Shown piece after piece: positions 24,401-36,400 of a DNA stretch of 64,000 nucleotides (positions are counted from its first letter, which is position 1; every line of letters begins with the position of its first letter). The position numbers and the translations under genes were made by a program. The notes under the pieces are model-generated. The model worked only from the letters and a program-made list of their open reading frames with translations, did no database searches and was not told the DNA's origin. The stretch lies in assembly GCA_934047225.1 (NCBI GenBank), contig OW204012.1, forward strand, positions 3,038,001 to 3,102,000, in the 5' to 3' direction. This stretch comes from Ypsolopha sequella (taxonomy: Eukaryota; Arthropoda; Insecta; Lepidoptera; Ypsolophidae).

Positions 24401-27400
24401 AGTTAATTTAACGAGGACATCGATTTTTTTGTTCATCTCTGTTATTTGTTGTTTTAATTCGAAATTATCGTTGTTGAGGTTGATAATTTCTTCATGAGCG
24501 CTTTCTAACTCGACTTCAACCTTGCTTAATTGATCTCTTAATTCATTAAATGTTGATAAATTGAAGAGTTCTGTGGGGGGCAAGCTTCTAGTTGTTACAT
24601 CAAGCAAGGAAGAGCTTTTGTCAACATTTAGCTCAGAAAGATCATCAAGTGAATTGGACTTTTGTGTCTTACTATTTTCTTTATTTTGTCTGCGTGAAAC
24701 ATTTTTCGTTGTATTATTAGTATTTATGCTATTAGAAGCTTTAGACTGTGCATTACCAGAAGTATCATAGTTCCGTTGGCCGGTATTTTTTCTCTGTGTT
24801 ACGTTCACGCACGATGTACATTGCCAGTGCTTTTTCAATTTGAACATGTTGCCCATGTAATGCGCGGTTGTTATATTAGCGCATTTGTAATGATACGTAT
24901 CTTTACATACCGAGCACTGAACTTTTTCATTTGGCGTAATCGGACTATTACATATTTTGCACTTGCTCGTCATCGTGTGTTTTATTATACACCAGCGGCT
25001 AATATGGACACTAACGTACTTTCTGAGATAAACGTAATATCCCCAACAATATCCCGCAAATACCAGCTGTGTTCAATTTACATGTGGCGAGTGCTTTTTT
25101 TTATATTTTAATTTGACCGTTTTGATGTCGCTTCACTCTTAACAGTCTTGGTGACAAATTACAAAGATAATAAAATTGGAAAAATTATTTGCCGGGCGGG
25201 GTTTGAACCTGCGGTTGATGCGGCAGGCGTTTCAATCGGCAAAAGTCTTAACCGCTAAGGCTAAACAGTTCTTAGAATGTGTGGCGAAATAGTGATATGT
25301 ATGCTTTGATATTGTGCGCTCATAAATTGCACGGCAGTTTTTTATGTATTTTGCTAAGCAAGAACACAAAGGAAGTCCAAAGGTCAGCACACTAGGCACA
25401 CAACTTAACGGTTAAAATATTGCACTTTTTTGCTAGTTTTTGCACCAATCACTTTCAAATACTGATGAAAATTACGTTACTTTAAAGCTCTTTTCATGAG
25501 CTACACACTGTATAAATCTCTTTGTGAAAACAACAGCTTTTAACACTAGTTTGGAATAAAATGCGGAGAAAATTTGCTACACGTCTGACTAGTACAAGAA
25601 CGAGTGGTCGATCGATGATATATACTATACAATATATGACTTATATCTACTTTAACCAAGGGATAAGAAAACACAAGACAGCATTACTTTCTTTATTCTA
25701 GTCACTGCAACTACTTTCTGTTTTTCATTGGACATATATCTACTTCCCTTGCCCGTCTCATTGCAGGTGATCAGGTCCCCATCGGAGCACCACCCGGCTT
25801 TGTTCACGGAGGCGGTGTGGACGTCGCGAGCTGCTCGAGAGAAACTTGCAGAGCTGCTCTTTGAGAAGTACCAGGCGCCCGCCTTCTTCCTGGTAATTTT
25901 CCTGACGACATGTCTAGGGGGAGTAAAGGGGTAAAGAACCCCTTGCTTCCCCTGGATGTTTGATTTTATATAGCTAACTAAAATACTCGTAACATAACAT
26001 GAATACTCTTTTTATTTTGCACCGAAATAAAATCAATTATTAAATCTTTTTAATACATACGGTGGAATGGGTGACCACCGCTTAAGGTGACTCCCACAGA
26101 GCTGGTGACTCCATCGGAAAAATTTGCGACTCGATTCGTGGTGGTTGAAATTTCGAACAAAACCATAAAATTCGATAAAAACTGCAGCAGATGAAATGTA
26201 CTTGAAACATCCAAAATTGACAAATTGTTTGTACCTATTCATTTTTAGGGTTCCGTAGTCAACAACAAGGAATTATAGTTTCGCCATGTCCGTCTATCTG
26301 TCCGCGGCTTAGCTTAGAGACTATTAGTACTAGAAAGCTGTAATTTTGCATGAGTATACATAATTATCACGCCGATAAAGTGGTACAATAAAATTTTGAA
26401 AATGATTTTTTTTTAGGTTACCTCCCCTACACGTAAAGTGGGGATGATTTTTTTTTCTCGTCTATCCCCTAGAGTTGGGTGTCGTTGGATAGGTAATTTA
26501 AAAATATTGGTGGTGTGAGAAGACTATTTTTCGATTCAGGGTTCCGTTTTCGAAATATTAAGCTTAAAAGTGTTAATTTTTGTTAGAGTCAAGTGTCCCC
26601 CCCCCCCTGCCAGCGAAACGGTTGTACTTGGAGAAGGCGGCAATAGTATACATAACGAAATTAAAAGGAAAACTATCACAGCTAAGTAGGCTTTACAAGT
26701 TAACGAGTACAGATCGCGCCAAACTTTTAGTCCCCTCAAAACACGGGGCGATTCGTATCAGCAGGAACAAAATGTATGGGCCGTCCATGGGAAGAGCAAC
26801 TTCCGAGCTTACTAGAAGTTTGGCGCGATCTGTATTAGTCGACAAACTTATAAAATGTACTTGGAGAAGAAGTCCGCATATTGTGCAGGGCAACCACGGA
26901 ACCCTGCACTGCGCGTGGCCCGACACGCACTTGGACGGTTTTTTTTTGTTTGAAAAGTGACTTCAACGAAAGTGTTACCAGCTACCAACGTTTGCCCGCG
27001 AAATCTCCCATTGTTTAATTTTTAATTTATACTTTTAATTTAAACTTAGCTTTGGCAAAGTTTATACTTGGCGTTATTCGAAATAAGATCGACTGTGTGG
27101 ATCTTGTTGAGAAAATTCTAAAACTGTTTGTGCCCGATAGGTACCTCAGGGCGCGGAGTCATACGTTGTTCGCGGCGCCATTTTCGCGCACTAACCTTTA
27201 TCGGTACTCGCCCGTCGCGCGAGCACTCGACATATTCTGCTCCCTGCTCGCTGAAGCACCAGAGTGTGATATTTGTGTGGATCGTATTAGTTATCTGATA
27301 GATATTTGTAAGAGAATGTTAGAGAGAAGTATGAAAGTAAGTGCTTTAATTTAAGAACTATATTATTGTAATGATTTAGATTTATCTGTTATGTTACAAT

Positions 27401-30400
27401 AATTTTGAATAAACAAATTTGAATTTGAATTTTTTAATTATTCTTGTGTCCGTGCAAAATTTCAGGTGAAGAATGCAGTACTGGCAGCCTTCGCCAACGG
27501 GAAGTCTACAGCCCTGGTGGTGGACGCCGGGGCCAGTCAGACCTCGGCCGTGCCGGTCATTGACGGGTGAGTGAGCCGACACCGTCTCTGCGGGGGTGTA
27601 TATAGACAACATCCATCAATCAGCCTGGTTTGTCCACTGCTGGACATAGGCCTTTCCAATATTTTGCCACTGTTGGCGGTCATCCTGGAAGAATTGCTCA
27701 TACTCACACACGCTGGGCAGGCGGGTTGGTGAGCGCGGTGCCGAATCGCGCTAGTGACGCCGCTGCCCGTCACCAGTCTGTTTTATAAAAAGGCTGGCAA
27801 TTGGGGATGGATATATTAGGCTGAGGCTGGCGAGAGACCGACAAAAATGGCGTGGAGAAGAGGCTTACGCCCAGCAGTGGATGGATGTGGACTGAATTAT
27901 GATATATTCCAGGTATGCGTTAACTCACGCGGCGGCGCGGTCGCCGGTCGGTGGCGACCACTTGGCAACGCAAGCGAAGGCCCTGCTCGCTTCCACGCAC
28001 ATACAAATGCTGCCGCTCTACAGTATACAGGTCAGTGTGACTCTCTACAGTATACACGTCAGTGTGACTCTGAACGGTATATAGATCAGTGTGACCCTCT
28101 ACAGTATTTTCCTTTCATATAATAATAATAAACACTTTATTGCACACAAAAAACACAGATAAATGCAATTTAGAATTAAGACAAATACAGGGCAAAGTTT
28201 GTGTAACCCTTTGTGCGCGAGTCCGACTCGCACTTGGCTGGTGTTGTACTACTTGTGTCATCTTAACTGCAACACTTATATCTCACGTTTCAGAGTAAAG
28301 AGGTCATACGTGAACGCGAGCGTCCGCGGTACACTCTCAAGACATTACCGTCAGGACTGACTCAGAGCTGGCAGGAGTACATGCTGCGTCGTCAATACGA
28401 GGACTTCTGTCATTGCATCGCGCAGGTAACATACATATACACACTATACTTACGCTGTCTCCCAGAGGGGTAGGCAGACCGCTACACGCTGTAGACATTA
28501 CCGTCAGGACTGACTCAGAGCTGGCAGGAGTACATGCTGCGTCGTCAATACGAGGACTTCTGTCATTGCATCGCGCAGGTAACATACATATACACACTAT
28601 ACTTACGCTGTCTCCCAGAGGGGTAGGCAGACCGCTACACGCTGTAGACATTACCGTCAGGACTGACTCAGAGCTGGCAGGAGTACATGCTGCGTCGTCA
28701 ATACGAGGACTTCTGTCATTGCATCGCGCAGGTAACATACATATACACACTATACTTACGCTGTCTCCCAGAGGGGTAGGCAGACCGCTACACGCTGTAG
28801 ACATTACCGTCAGGACTGACTCAGAGCTGGCAGGAGTACATGCTGCGTCGTCAATACGAGGACTTCTGTCATTGCATCGCGCAGGTAACATACATATACA
28901 CACTATACTTACGCTGTCTCCCAGAGGGGGTAGGCAGACCGCTACACGCTGTAGACATTACCGTCAGGACTGACTCAGAGCTGGCAGGAGTACATGCTGC
29001 GTCGACAATACGAGGACTTCTGTCATTGCATCGCGCAGGTAACATACATATACACACTATACTTACGCTGTCTCCCAGAGGGGGTAGGCAGACCGCTACA
29101 CGCTGTAGACATTACCGTCAGGACTGACTCAGAGCTGGCAGGAGTACATGCTGCGTCGTCAATACGAGGACTTCTGTCATTGCATCGCGCAGGTAACATA
29201 CATATACACACTATACTTACGCTGTCTCCCAGAGGGGGTAGGCAGACCGCTACACGCTGTAGACATTACCGTCAGGACTGACTCAGAGCTGGCAGGAGTA
29301 CATGCTGCGTCGTCAATACGAGGACTTCTGTCATTGCATCGCGCAGGTAACATACATATACACACTATACTTACGCTGTCTCCCAGAGGGGGTAGGCAGA
29401 CCGCTACACGCTGTAGACATTACCGTCAGGACTGACTCAGAGCTGGCAGGAGTACATGCTGCGTCGTCAATACGAGGACTTCTGTCATTGCATCGCGCAG
29501 GTAACATACATATACACACTATACTTACGCTGTCTCCCAGAGGGGGTAGGCAGACCGCTACACGCTGTAGACATTACCGTCAGGACTGACTCAGAGCTGG
29601 CAGGAGTACATGCTGCGTCGTCAATACGAGGACTTCTGTCATTGCATCGCGCAGGTAACATACATATACACACTATACTTACGCTGTCTCCCAGAGGGGG
29701 TAGGCAGACCGCTACACGCTGTAGACATTACCGTCAGGACTGACTCAGAGCTGGCAGGAGTACATGCTGCGTCGACAATACGAGGACTTCTGTCATTGCA
29801 TCGCGCAGGTAACATACATATACACACTATACTTACGCTGTCTCCCAGAAGGGGTAGGCAGACCGCTACACGCTGTAGACATTACCGTCAGGACTGACTC
29901 AGAGCTGGCAGGAGTACATGCTGCGTCGTCAATACGAGGACTTCTGTCATTGCATCGCGCAGGTAACATACATATACACACTATACTTACGCTGTCTCCC
30001 AGAGGGGGTAGGCAGACCGCTACACGCTGTAGACATTACCGTCAGGACTGACTCAGAGCTGGCAGGAGTACATGCTGCGTCGTCAATACGAGGACTTCTG
30101 TCATTGCATCGCGCAGGTAACATACATATACACACTATACTTACGCTGTCTCCCAGAGGGGTAGGCAGACCGCTACACGCTGTAGACATTACCGTCAGGA
30201 CTGACTCAGAGCTGGCAGGAGTACATGCTGCGTCGTCAATATGCGAAGCCGCTACCCGCAACGTCAAATGAATGAATGACTGAATAAACACTTTATTGCA
30301 CACAAATAAGAAGACAAGATACACACAAAAAACAGGTAGAAGGCAAGGGCGGACTTATTCCTATAAGAAATTGCTTCCAGTAAACCTTGGAAAAACATAA

Positions 30401-33400
30401 ACACATTTTTGTCTTGGAAATTTAAATCTAAATGAGTGCGTAACATTATTTAAAGTAACTTTTAGATTAAGTAGTGACCGTACAAACTTAATTCAAAAAA
30501 TGTAAAAATAAAATATAAATGTATTTAAATTGATTGCTATAATCAAAGTATAAATGGATTTAAATCACAATGACCATATTAACTTAGATTATATGGTTTA
30601 CACGCGCTATATAATGTTGTATATTCAAAATTCAAAAATATTTATTTATAACATTTAGTTACAGACATTTAGATGTCGAACCTCCTTTCAAGTTAACACT
30701 AGAGTGGACGCGTGGGCTACAGGTGTAGACCAGGGTATATTATTGGTGCTTCTTTCTCAAACGCGTCACACTACTGCGCTATTCTTCCGTGTATTCCTCT
30801 ACTATGGACCCCCGCGTCACTCAGTAGCGTGTCGCTACCCTCAGCACACGGACTTCAGAACAGAACGACTAATAAAGTGAATGGGCTGCGTATGTAGCCC
30901 GCGCGACCGTTCAAGGAATGTGATAAATCCCTATTATTTATGCAAAAATTGTACTAATATTTTAAGAGTACTTCATTTTCGTGTAATTTTTGCATGTTAC
31001 ATACCGTTTCATAACAAATATACTTAGTATTAATATCTTTTTAGGAAATCATGGCGGCGTCTGCGTCTCATGTTGATTATTCCAAGTATTCTATTGTTTC
31101 GTTAAAAAGTACCTAAAAAATTCATGTTTTTTATTTTTTCATTATTAAACGATAAAAATAAAGACGATTATTCATTAAATTAAAAACTTTTTCATTCTAC
31201 CTAAAGATGACCCACAATATTTGCATTCAAAATGGGCTAGACATGTACCCCGCGCGACCGTTTCAGGAGTCAATTTGGAGTCAAGTTAACACTTTGTTAC
31301 AATTATTTCCAGATATATTTCGACTTCTTGTTGGCATTAGTGGAACTTAATAAAAAAATTTTTTTTTTTTATTAAGTTCCGCTGACTGACAAGAAGTCGA
31401 AATATATCTGGACGTAATTGTGATAAAGTGTTTTTATAAGAATATAATGTAAACTGAATAAAAAACAAATAAGTTTTCCTTAATATTAATTTATTTAACT
31501 TTAACATTATCATGCGATATAATACTGTTTGTATATACAGGATGGAAAAAATTTAAGGGCCCTGGAGGGGAACTACCTTAAATCCTTTAGTTAGCTCATT
31601 TTACTGAAAGGAAACATTCCTTTGTTTTTTAAAAGAAACAAAACTGCATCCAAAGATCTTCTAAAATTTGCTTGTCTCACCCGGGAACTGAACCAACTAA
31701 AATGAGCTAACGAAAGGATTTAATGTAGTTCCCCTCCAGGGCCCTTAAATTTCTTCCATCCTGTATATTTTAGTGTATGTAAGCAAACAGCGATTTAGAT
31801 TTTATTATTATTTGAGATTGATAATGCTTTAGAAAATCTAAAGCTTTTCGAAAAAATATAAAGTTACATTATTGATCTTATTCCAGATCGGAGAGTCGCC
31901 GTATGACGAGCGCGTGGCCGCTGCGGTGCCGTGCACCCACTACGAGTTCCCGGGGGGCTATCACCAGGACTTCGGTCCTGAGCGGTTCAAGCTCACCGAG
32001 TGTCTGTTCGAGCAGACCGTCGGCGCACAGCATCTGGGTATGTGGCACATGTGACGTGAAAAACAAGATGGCGGCGCACGTCTGTCATCTTGAATTTTAA
32101 AAGTGATGTAACTCGGGGAGTAATGGTCAGAAATGGATGCGAATTCCATCAATCTAAAGGGAATTTTGTAAGGAACATTTTCGTGCCAGAATCATTAAGC
32201 TATGAGGAAAGAGTGTGACGGGAAAAACAAAATGGCGGCGTACGTCAGTTATCTTGAATTTTAAAAGTGATGTAACTCGGGGAGTAATGGTCACAATTGG
32301 ATGCGAATTCCATCAATCTAAAGAGAATTTTGTAAGGAACATTTTCGTGCCAGAATCATTAAGCTATGATGAAAGGGGGAATGCTAGAGGCCGTTTAAGA
32401 GGCTATGCGAATTTTATTTTTGTCACTGTCACTCCAAGCGAAAACACGCTCAGTGCGAGAGGGGCGGATTCAGGGCGAAAGCGAAAAATATTAGTTTAAT
32501 AATTTTTATAAAAAACTAAAATAGCTAGCAAAATTTCAAATATCTAATCTCTAGATATTGTTAAAACACACCTAATAAAATATGTTTCCCAATTTCAAAA
32601 CCCTAGATTATATAGTCAAACTGCATATACCAGAAACTGATATAATTTTCCGTGTATTTCACGAAATACACAGAAAAGAAACACCCGTATTTCTTTCGCA
32701 TATCACCTTGAAAAAAATGACCGCATGAGTTTTTCGGAATTTATGTGCATAGTATTTGTCTAACATACCACTTGCTGAACGGTGAAGGAAAAAATCGTAA
32801 GGAAACCTGCATGCCGTAAAAAGCGTGTATTTGTACCCGAAGAACGACGTGGAGTTCACCACTCATCACGTTGGGACGTAATAATCGTCGCGAAACGCGG
32901 GTGTACCGAGTGTGGACTGTGACTTTCATTTTACAGTTCACACTCGAACACCTCTGACACCCCTCGGGGATTCATGTCGTGACGATATATTTATTTGTTG
33001 ATATGAACAGTGTGCGCTGCGGCCGGCGCGTGCGACGCGGACGCGCGGCCAGCTCTATGGGGCTCCGTGGTGCTGTGCGGCGGCCTCTCCAACACTCAGG
33101 TCTGTACGATTGTGCTTTGTGCAGTGTTGTCACCCTCGGATTTTGGTTTTCCCCTAACTCCTTGTAAAAATCCTCTAAATATGACACTTTCCAGACTTTT
33201 TCCCCTAAGCATTAAAATTAAAATTAGAACACAATTTAAGGTTAATTATTATTGATTTAACTATAAAGTTTATCAGTTTATTTAACTATAAATATTTCAG
33301 TAACTTTAAAACAGTCATGAATAGCGTCCATTTTTAAAGAATTAAATCAAATCAAATCATTTATTGAAAGACCAACTATGGATCACAAATTTTGTTAGTA

Positions 33401-36400
33401 AACTTAGTCTAGTCCTATGCTAAGTGTTAGTAACATTGAAATTATAAATTTTAGAGAAGATAGGTCTGTCTACTGCCACATGAATACTGCAGCAGTGATT
33501 TATGTAACAGCAATCAAGCCTGATAAGTCATAACATTAAAGTCATAACAGAAAAATGTCCTACAAAAAATATATATTATTGGTGCTAGCGATAGAGAACT
33601 GCACACCACGTTCAGATATATGCATTCTAAAACCAAATTTCGGTCCAAATAAATTTCCCCTAAACAATTATTTAGGGGAAAATACCCTAAGGTGGGAGCA
33701 CTGCGATTGTGACCCCTGCGTCAAACTCTTGCTGGTTTCATATTGAGTGAGAGTGCGTTCCGTTTTGGTCGCGTCAAAGCACCTATTACCAACAATATTG
33801 CAAAAATGCCTTAATTTTAAATATCAAATGAAGGGCTACAGGGAAGAATCAGCTAAGTCACATTGATAAAACTTTACATATATATTGTATACTGTATAGA
33901 ATAGATTCTTTATTGTAAAATTTTGTCAGTGGCGCTTAGCTGATTCTTCCCTATAGCCCTTAAAATGTAAAAAATAATGAAAAATAAAAAAAGAAAAGTG
34001 CTTAATTTTTATATACCCACCGACACGAAAAAAAAAATACATGCAAAATAACAAACAACAAAATATAACAAAGAGTAAAGAAAAATTTGGTAACTTAAAA
34101 AAAAGGATAAACAGCTTAGCTTAATGCTGCAGTGGGAGCCACAGCGCTGTTATTCTGCTGAACCCTGATTCAAAAATAAAACTTAACTTTTACCTATGCT
34201 AGATAGCTGGCTAGTAATATACAGAATGGAAAAAAATTATGGGCCCTGGAGGGGAGCTACCTTAAATCCTTTAGTTCATTAGGCAAATTTTATCCTGAAC
34301 AATAATCCTACCGATTCGTATAATAAAGAAGCGAGGGTTTATTTTTTTAATTTTAGTTGGTTCGATTCCCGGGTGAGACAAGCAAATTTTAGAAGATCTT
34401 TGAATGCAGATTTGTTTCTTTTAACAAATAAAGGAATGTTTCCTTTCAGTAAAATAAGCCAACTAAAGGATTTAAGGTAGCTCCCCTCCAGGGCCCTTGA
34501 ATTTTTTCCACCCTGTAGGGGGGGGGGGGGGGGGTTCCGAAAATAAATGAATAATATTTAAATATTTACGTCCAATTTTGAAGTCTAATAATAATTTTAT
34601 GTTCTTAATGACAGACGTAAATAAATATTAAAATGTGTAGGTACATGTTCCTGTCAAACGTAAATTTACATGTTTACATGTGTACATGTTTGTCCAGGGA
34701 TGGGTGGAGCGGCTCAGCAAGGAGCTGTCGTCGCGGGCTCCCTCCTCGCACCGACTGAAGAGCCACGCGCCCTCCTCGCCGCAGGAACGCAGGTTCGCCT
34801 CCTGGATCGGTGAGTCCCGCTGCGGAAGTTTTGTTTGCTCTTTTTTCTCCTATCCCTGTCTTGCTTTTTTATACAGGCTGAATATGAACCCCCTAGCTAC
34901 CTATATTGAAATCTATTAATTAGAATCACTTCGAAAACGGAATCGTTAAAAAAAACACTTTTTTTTTTCTTATATTTTTTATTGGGAATATTTGTCAAAT
35001 CAATATACAAGGTGACTTTTGATCATCGCCCAAACTCATACTGGAGGGTTGGTAAGTGAAATTCGTATACTTAATGAAATTTCGACTTCCTAATTCGTGA
35101 ATTATTCACTCCTAGTCCTGAGTGAATCACTATGGGGAGTCGAAATTTAATTTTTCTAAATTTTACAAAAATCGTTATTGGTTAATGATGCTGATCACTT
35201 ACCAAGGCTCAAGTATGAATTTGGACGATGTTCACAAATTCACCTTGTATATAAAACAGTAGAACCCGTTGTATCTGTACATTGAAGAAAAGTAATAAAA
35301 ATATAAAGGGGGTGACTAACGAAGAGTAATAGAACAAAAATCAGCAATTTTTAAAAAATTAAATTTATTTAAGATTATTTTAAAGGCCTATAGACGTCAC
35401 GAACGATTGCTTAAAAGAAAAAAAAGTTGTTTGGAGTTATTTTTAGTTCATAAAAAATTTATAGGTGGCGCTGTTTATTTTTAGAATGCACATAAATAAA
35501 TATTTAATTATTTCTTTTAATTTCAATAGCGTCATCTATTTTGGTAAAGTTGCAGCAGTTGTATAACATTTTATACCATCTTTGATGAAACGAACTAGCG
35601 TATTATAATTACTGAACATTGTAAAGCTAACCGCCGGTTTCTGAAAAGCCAAAAAGTGGGAATTTTACATTGAAATCAAAAATTAACTAAGTTAATTATT
35701 GATTCATCACTATTCAGACTTAATATATGCTTTATTTTCACCGTTATTTGCGGTTAAAGTTTTTTTAATCTACTGTTAACTTTGATTGGCCTTTCAGAAA
35801 CCGGGGGTTAGTATATTAAATACTATTAAAAACCTGTAAAAAGAGATGTGTCTGTCTGTACATAGATGAAATTCCAAAATAAATAGTGGCGTAGGATACT
35901 GATTAAAAGAAAACTGAATATTTGTCGGTATTAAAAGGAGAAAGCACACAAAAATAAGGATAACCGAGTGATATGATCGGGCTCAATTGTGGAGGTACCA
36001 CCATCTTACTTGGAGACCCCCTCGAAGTAATTCGGGGGAGAGTAAGAGGACAGCTCACAGGCAAAAAACCTGGAGGCCCACCATGTCTGGGACCGATGGA
36101 TGGCGGTATATCCATCCCTAATAGCCGGGCCTTATATGGAACAGACTGGTGACGGGCTGCAGCGTCACTGGTGCAAAGGGTTCCGGCACCGCGCTCACCA
36201 CCCGCCTGCCCAGCGTGTGTGAGTATGGGCAATTCTTCCAGGATGACCGCCGGGAGTGGCGAAGTCCTGGAAAGGCTTATGTCCAGCAGTGGACGAACTA
36301 GGCTGATGGATGAGTGATGTGATGAGTCAATAAAAACACCAAAGCACAGACGCACATACAAAATATTGCAAAAAAAAACAAAAAAAAAATTGTTGACACT

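Larger units (their letters stand above)
20092..25620 (-). mobile_element. Full-length CR1-like LINE with two ORFs
   Basis: A 5.5-kb non-LTR retrotransposon on the - strand: 5' UTR (about 25620-24974), ORF1, ORF2, then a 3' UTR ending in an (ATTG)n tail, seen on + as CAATCAATCAATC at 20092-20110. It splits an older repeat A copy, which defines both borders; the flank suggests a short TATA-type duplication. Both frames are open, so the copy looks young. It lies antisense in Bap55 intron 2. Clade is inferred from the PHD-plus-esterase ORF1 and the RT. Confidence 0.88.

Noticed and set aside
24031..25111. Several + strand frames of 69-111 codons opposite ORF1
   Set aside because: They are shadows of LINE ORF1, which has the PHD and esterase-like motifs.
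26580..26960. 126-codon frame on the + strand
   Set aside because: It runs through repeat C and its MITE-like segment and starts at a C-run; no protein similarity.
28342..30241. CRISPR-like regular repeats
   Set aside because: The period is 153 bp with no unique spacers, and the unit is exon plus intron of a eukaryotic gene.
28337..30324. Many 62-188 codon frames on both strands between 28.3 and 30.3 kb
   Set aside because: They arise from the 153-154 bp array read through exon and intron; a 153-bp period keeps a frame open by itself. Only the 84-nt segment matches the Bap55 protein.
35903..36361. 152-codon frame on the - strand
   Set aside because: Antisense of an RTE-type 3'-end repeat; the coding sense is the other strand.
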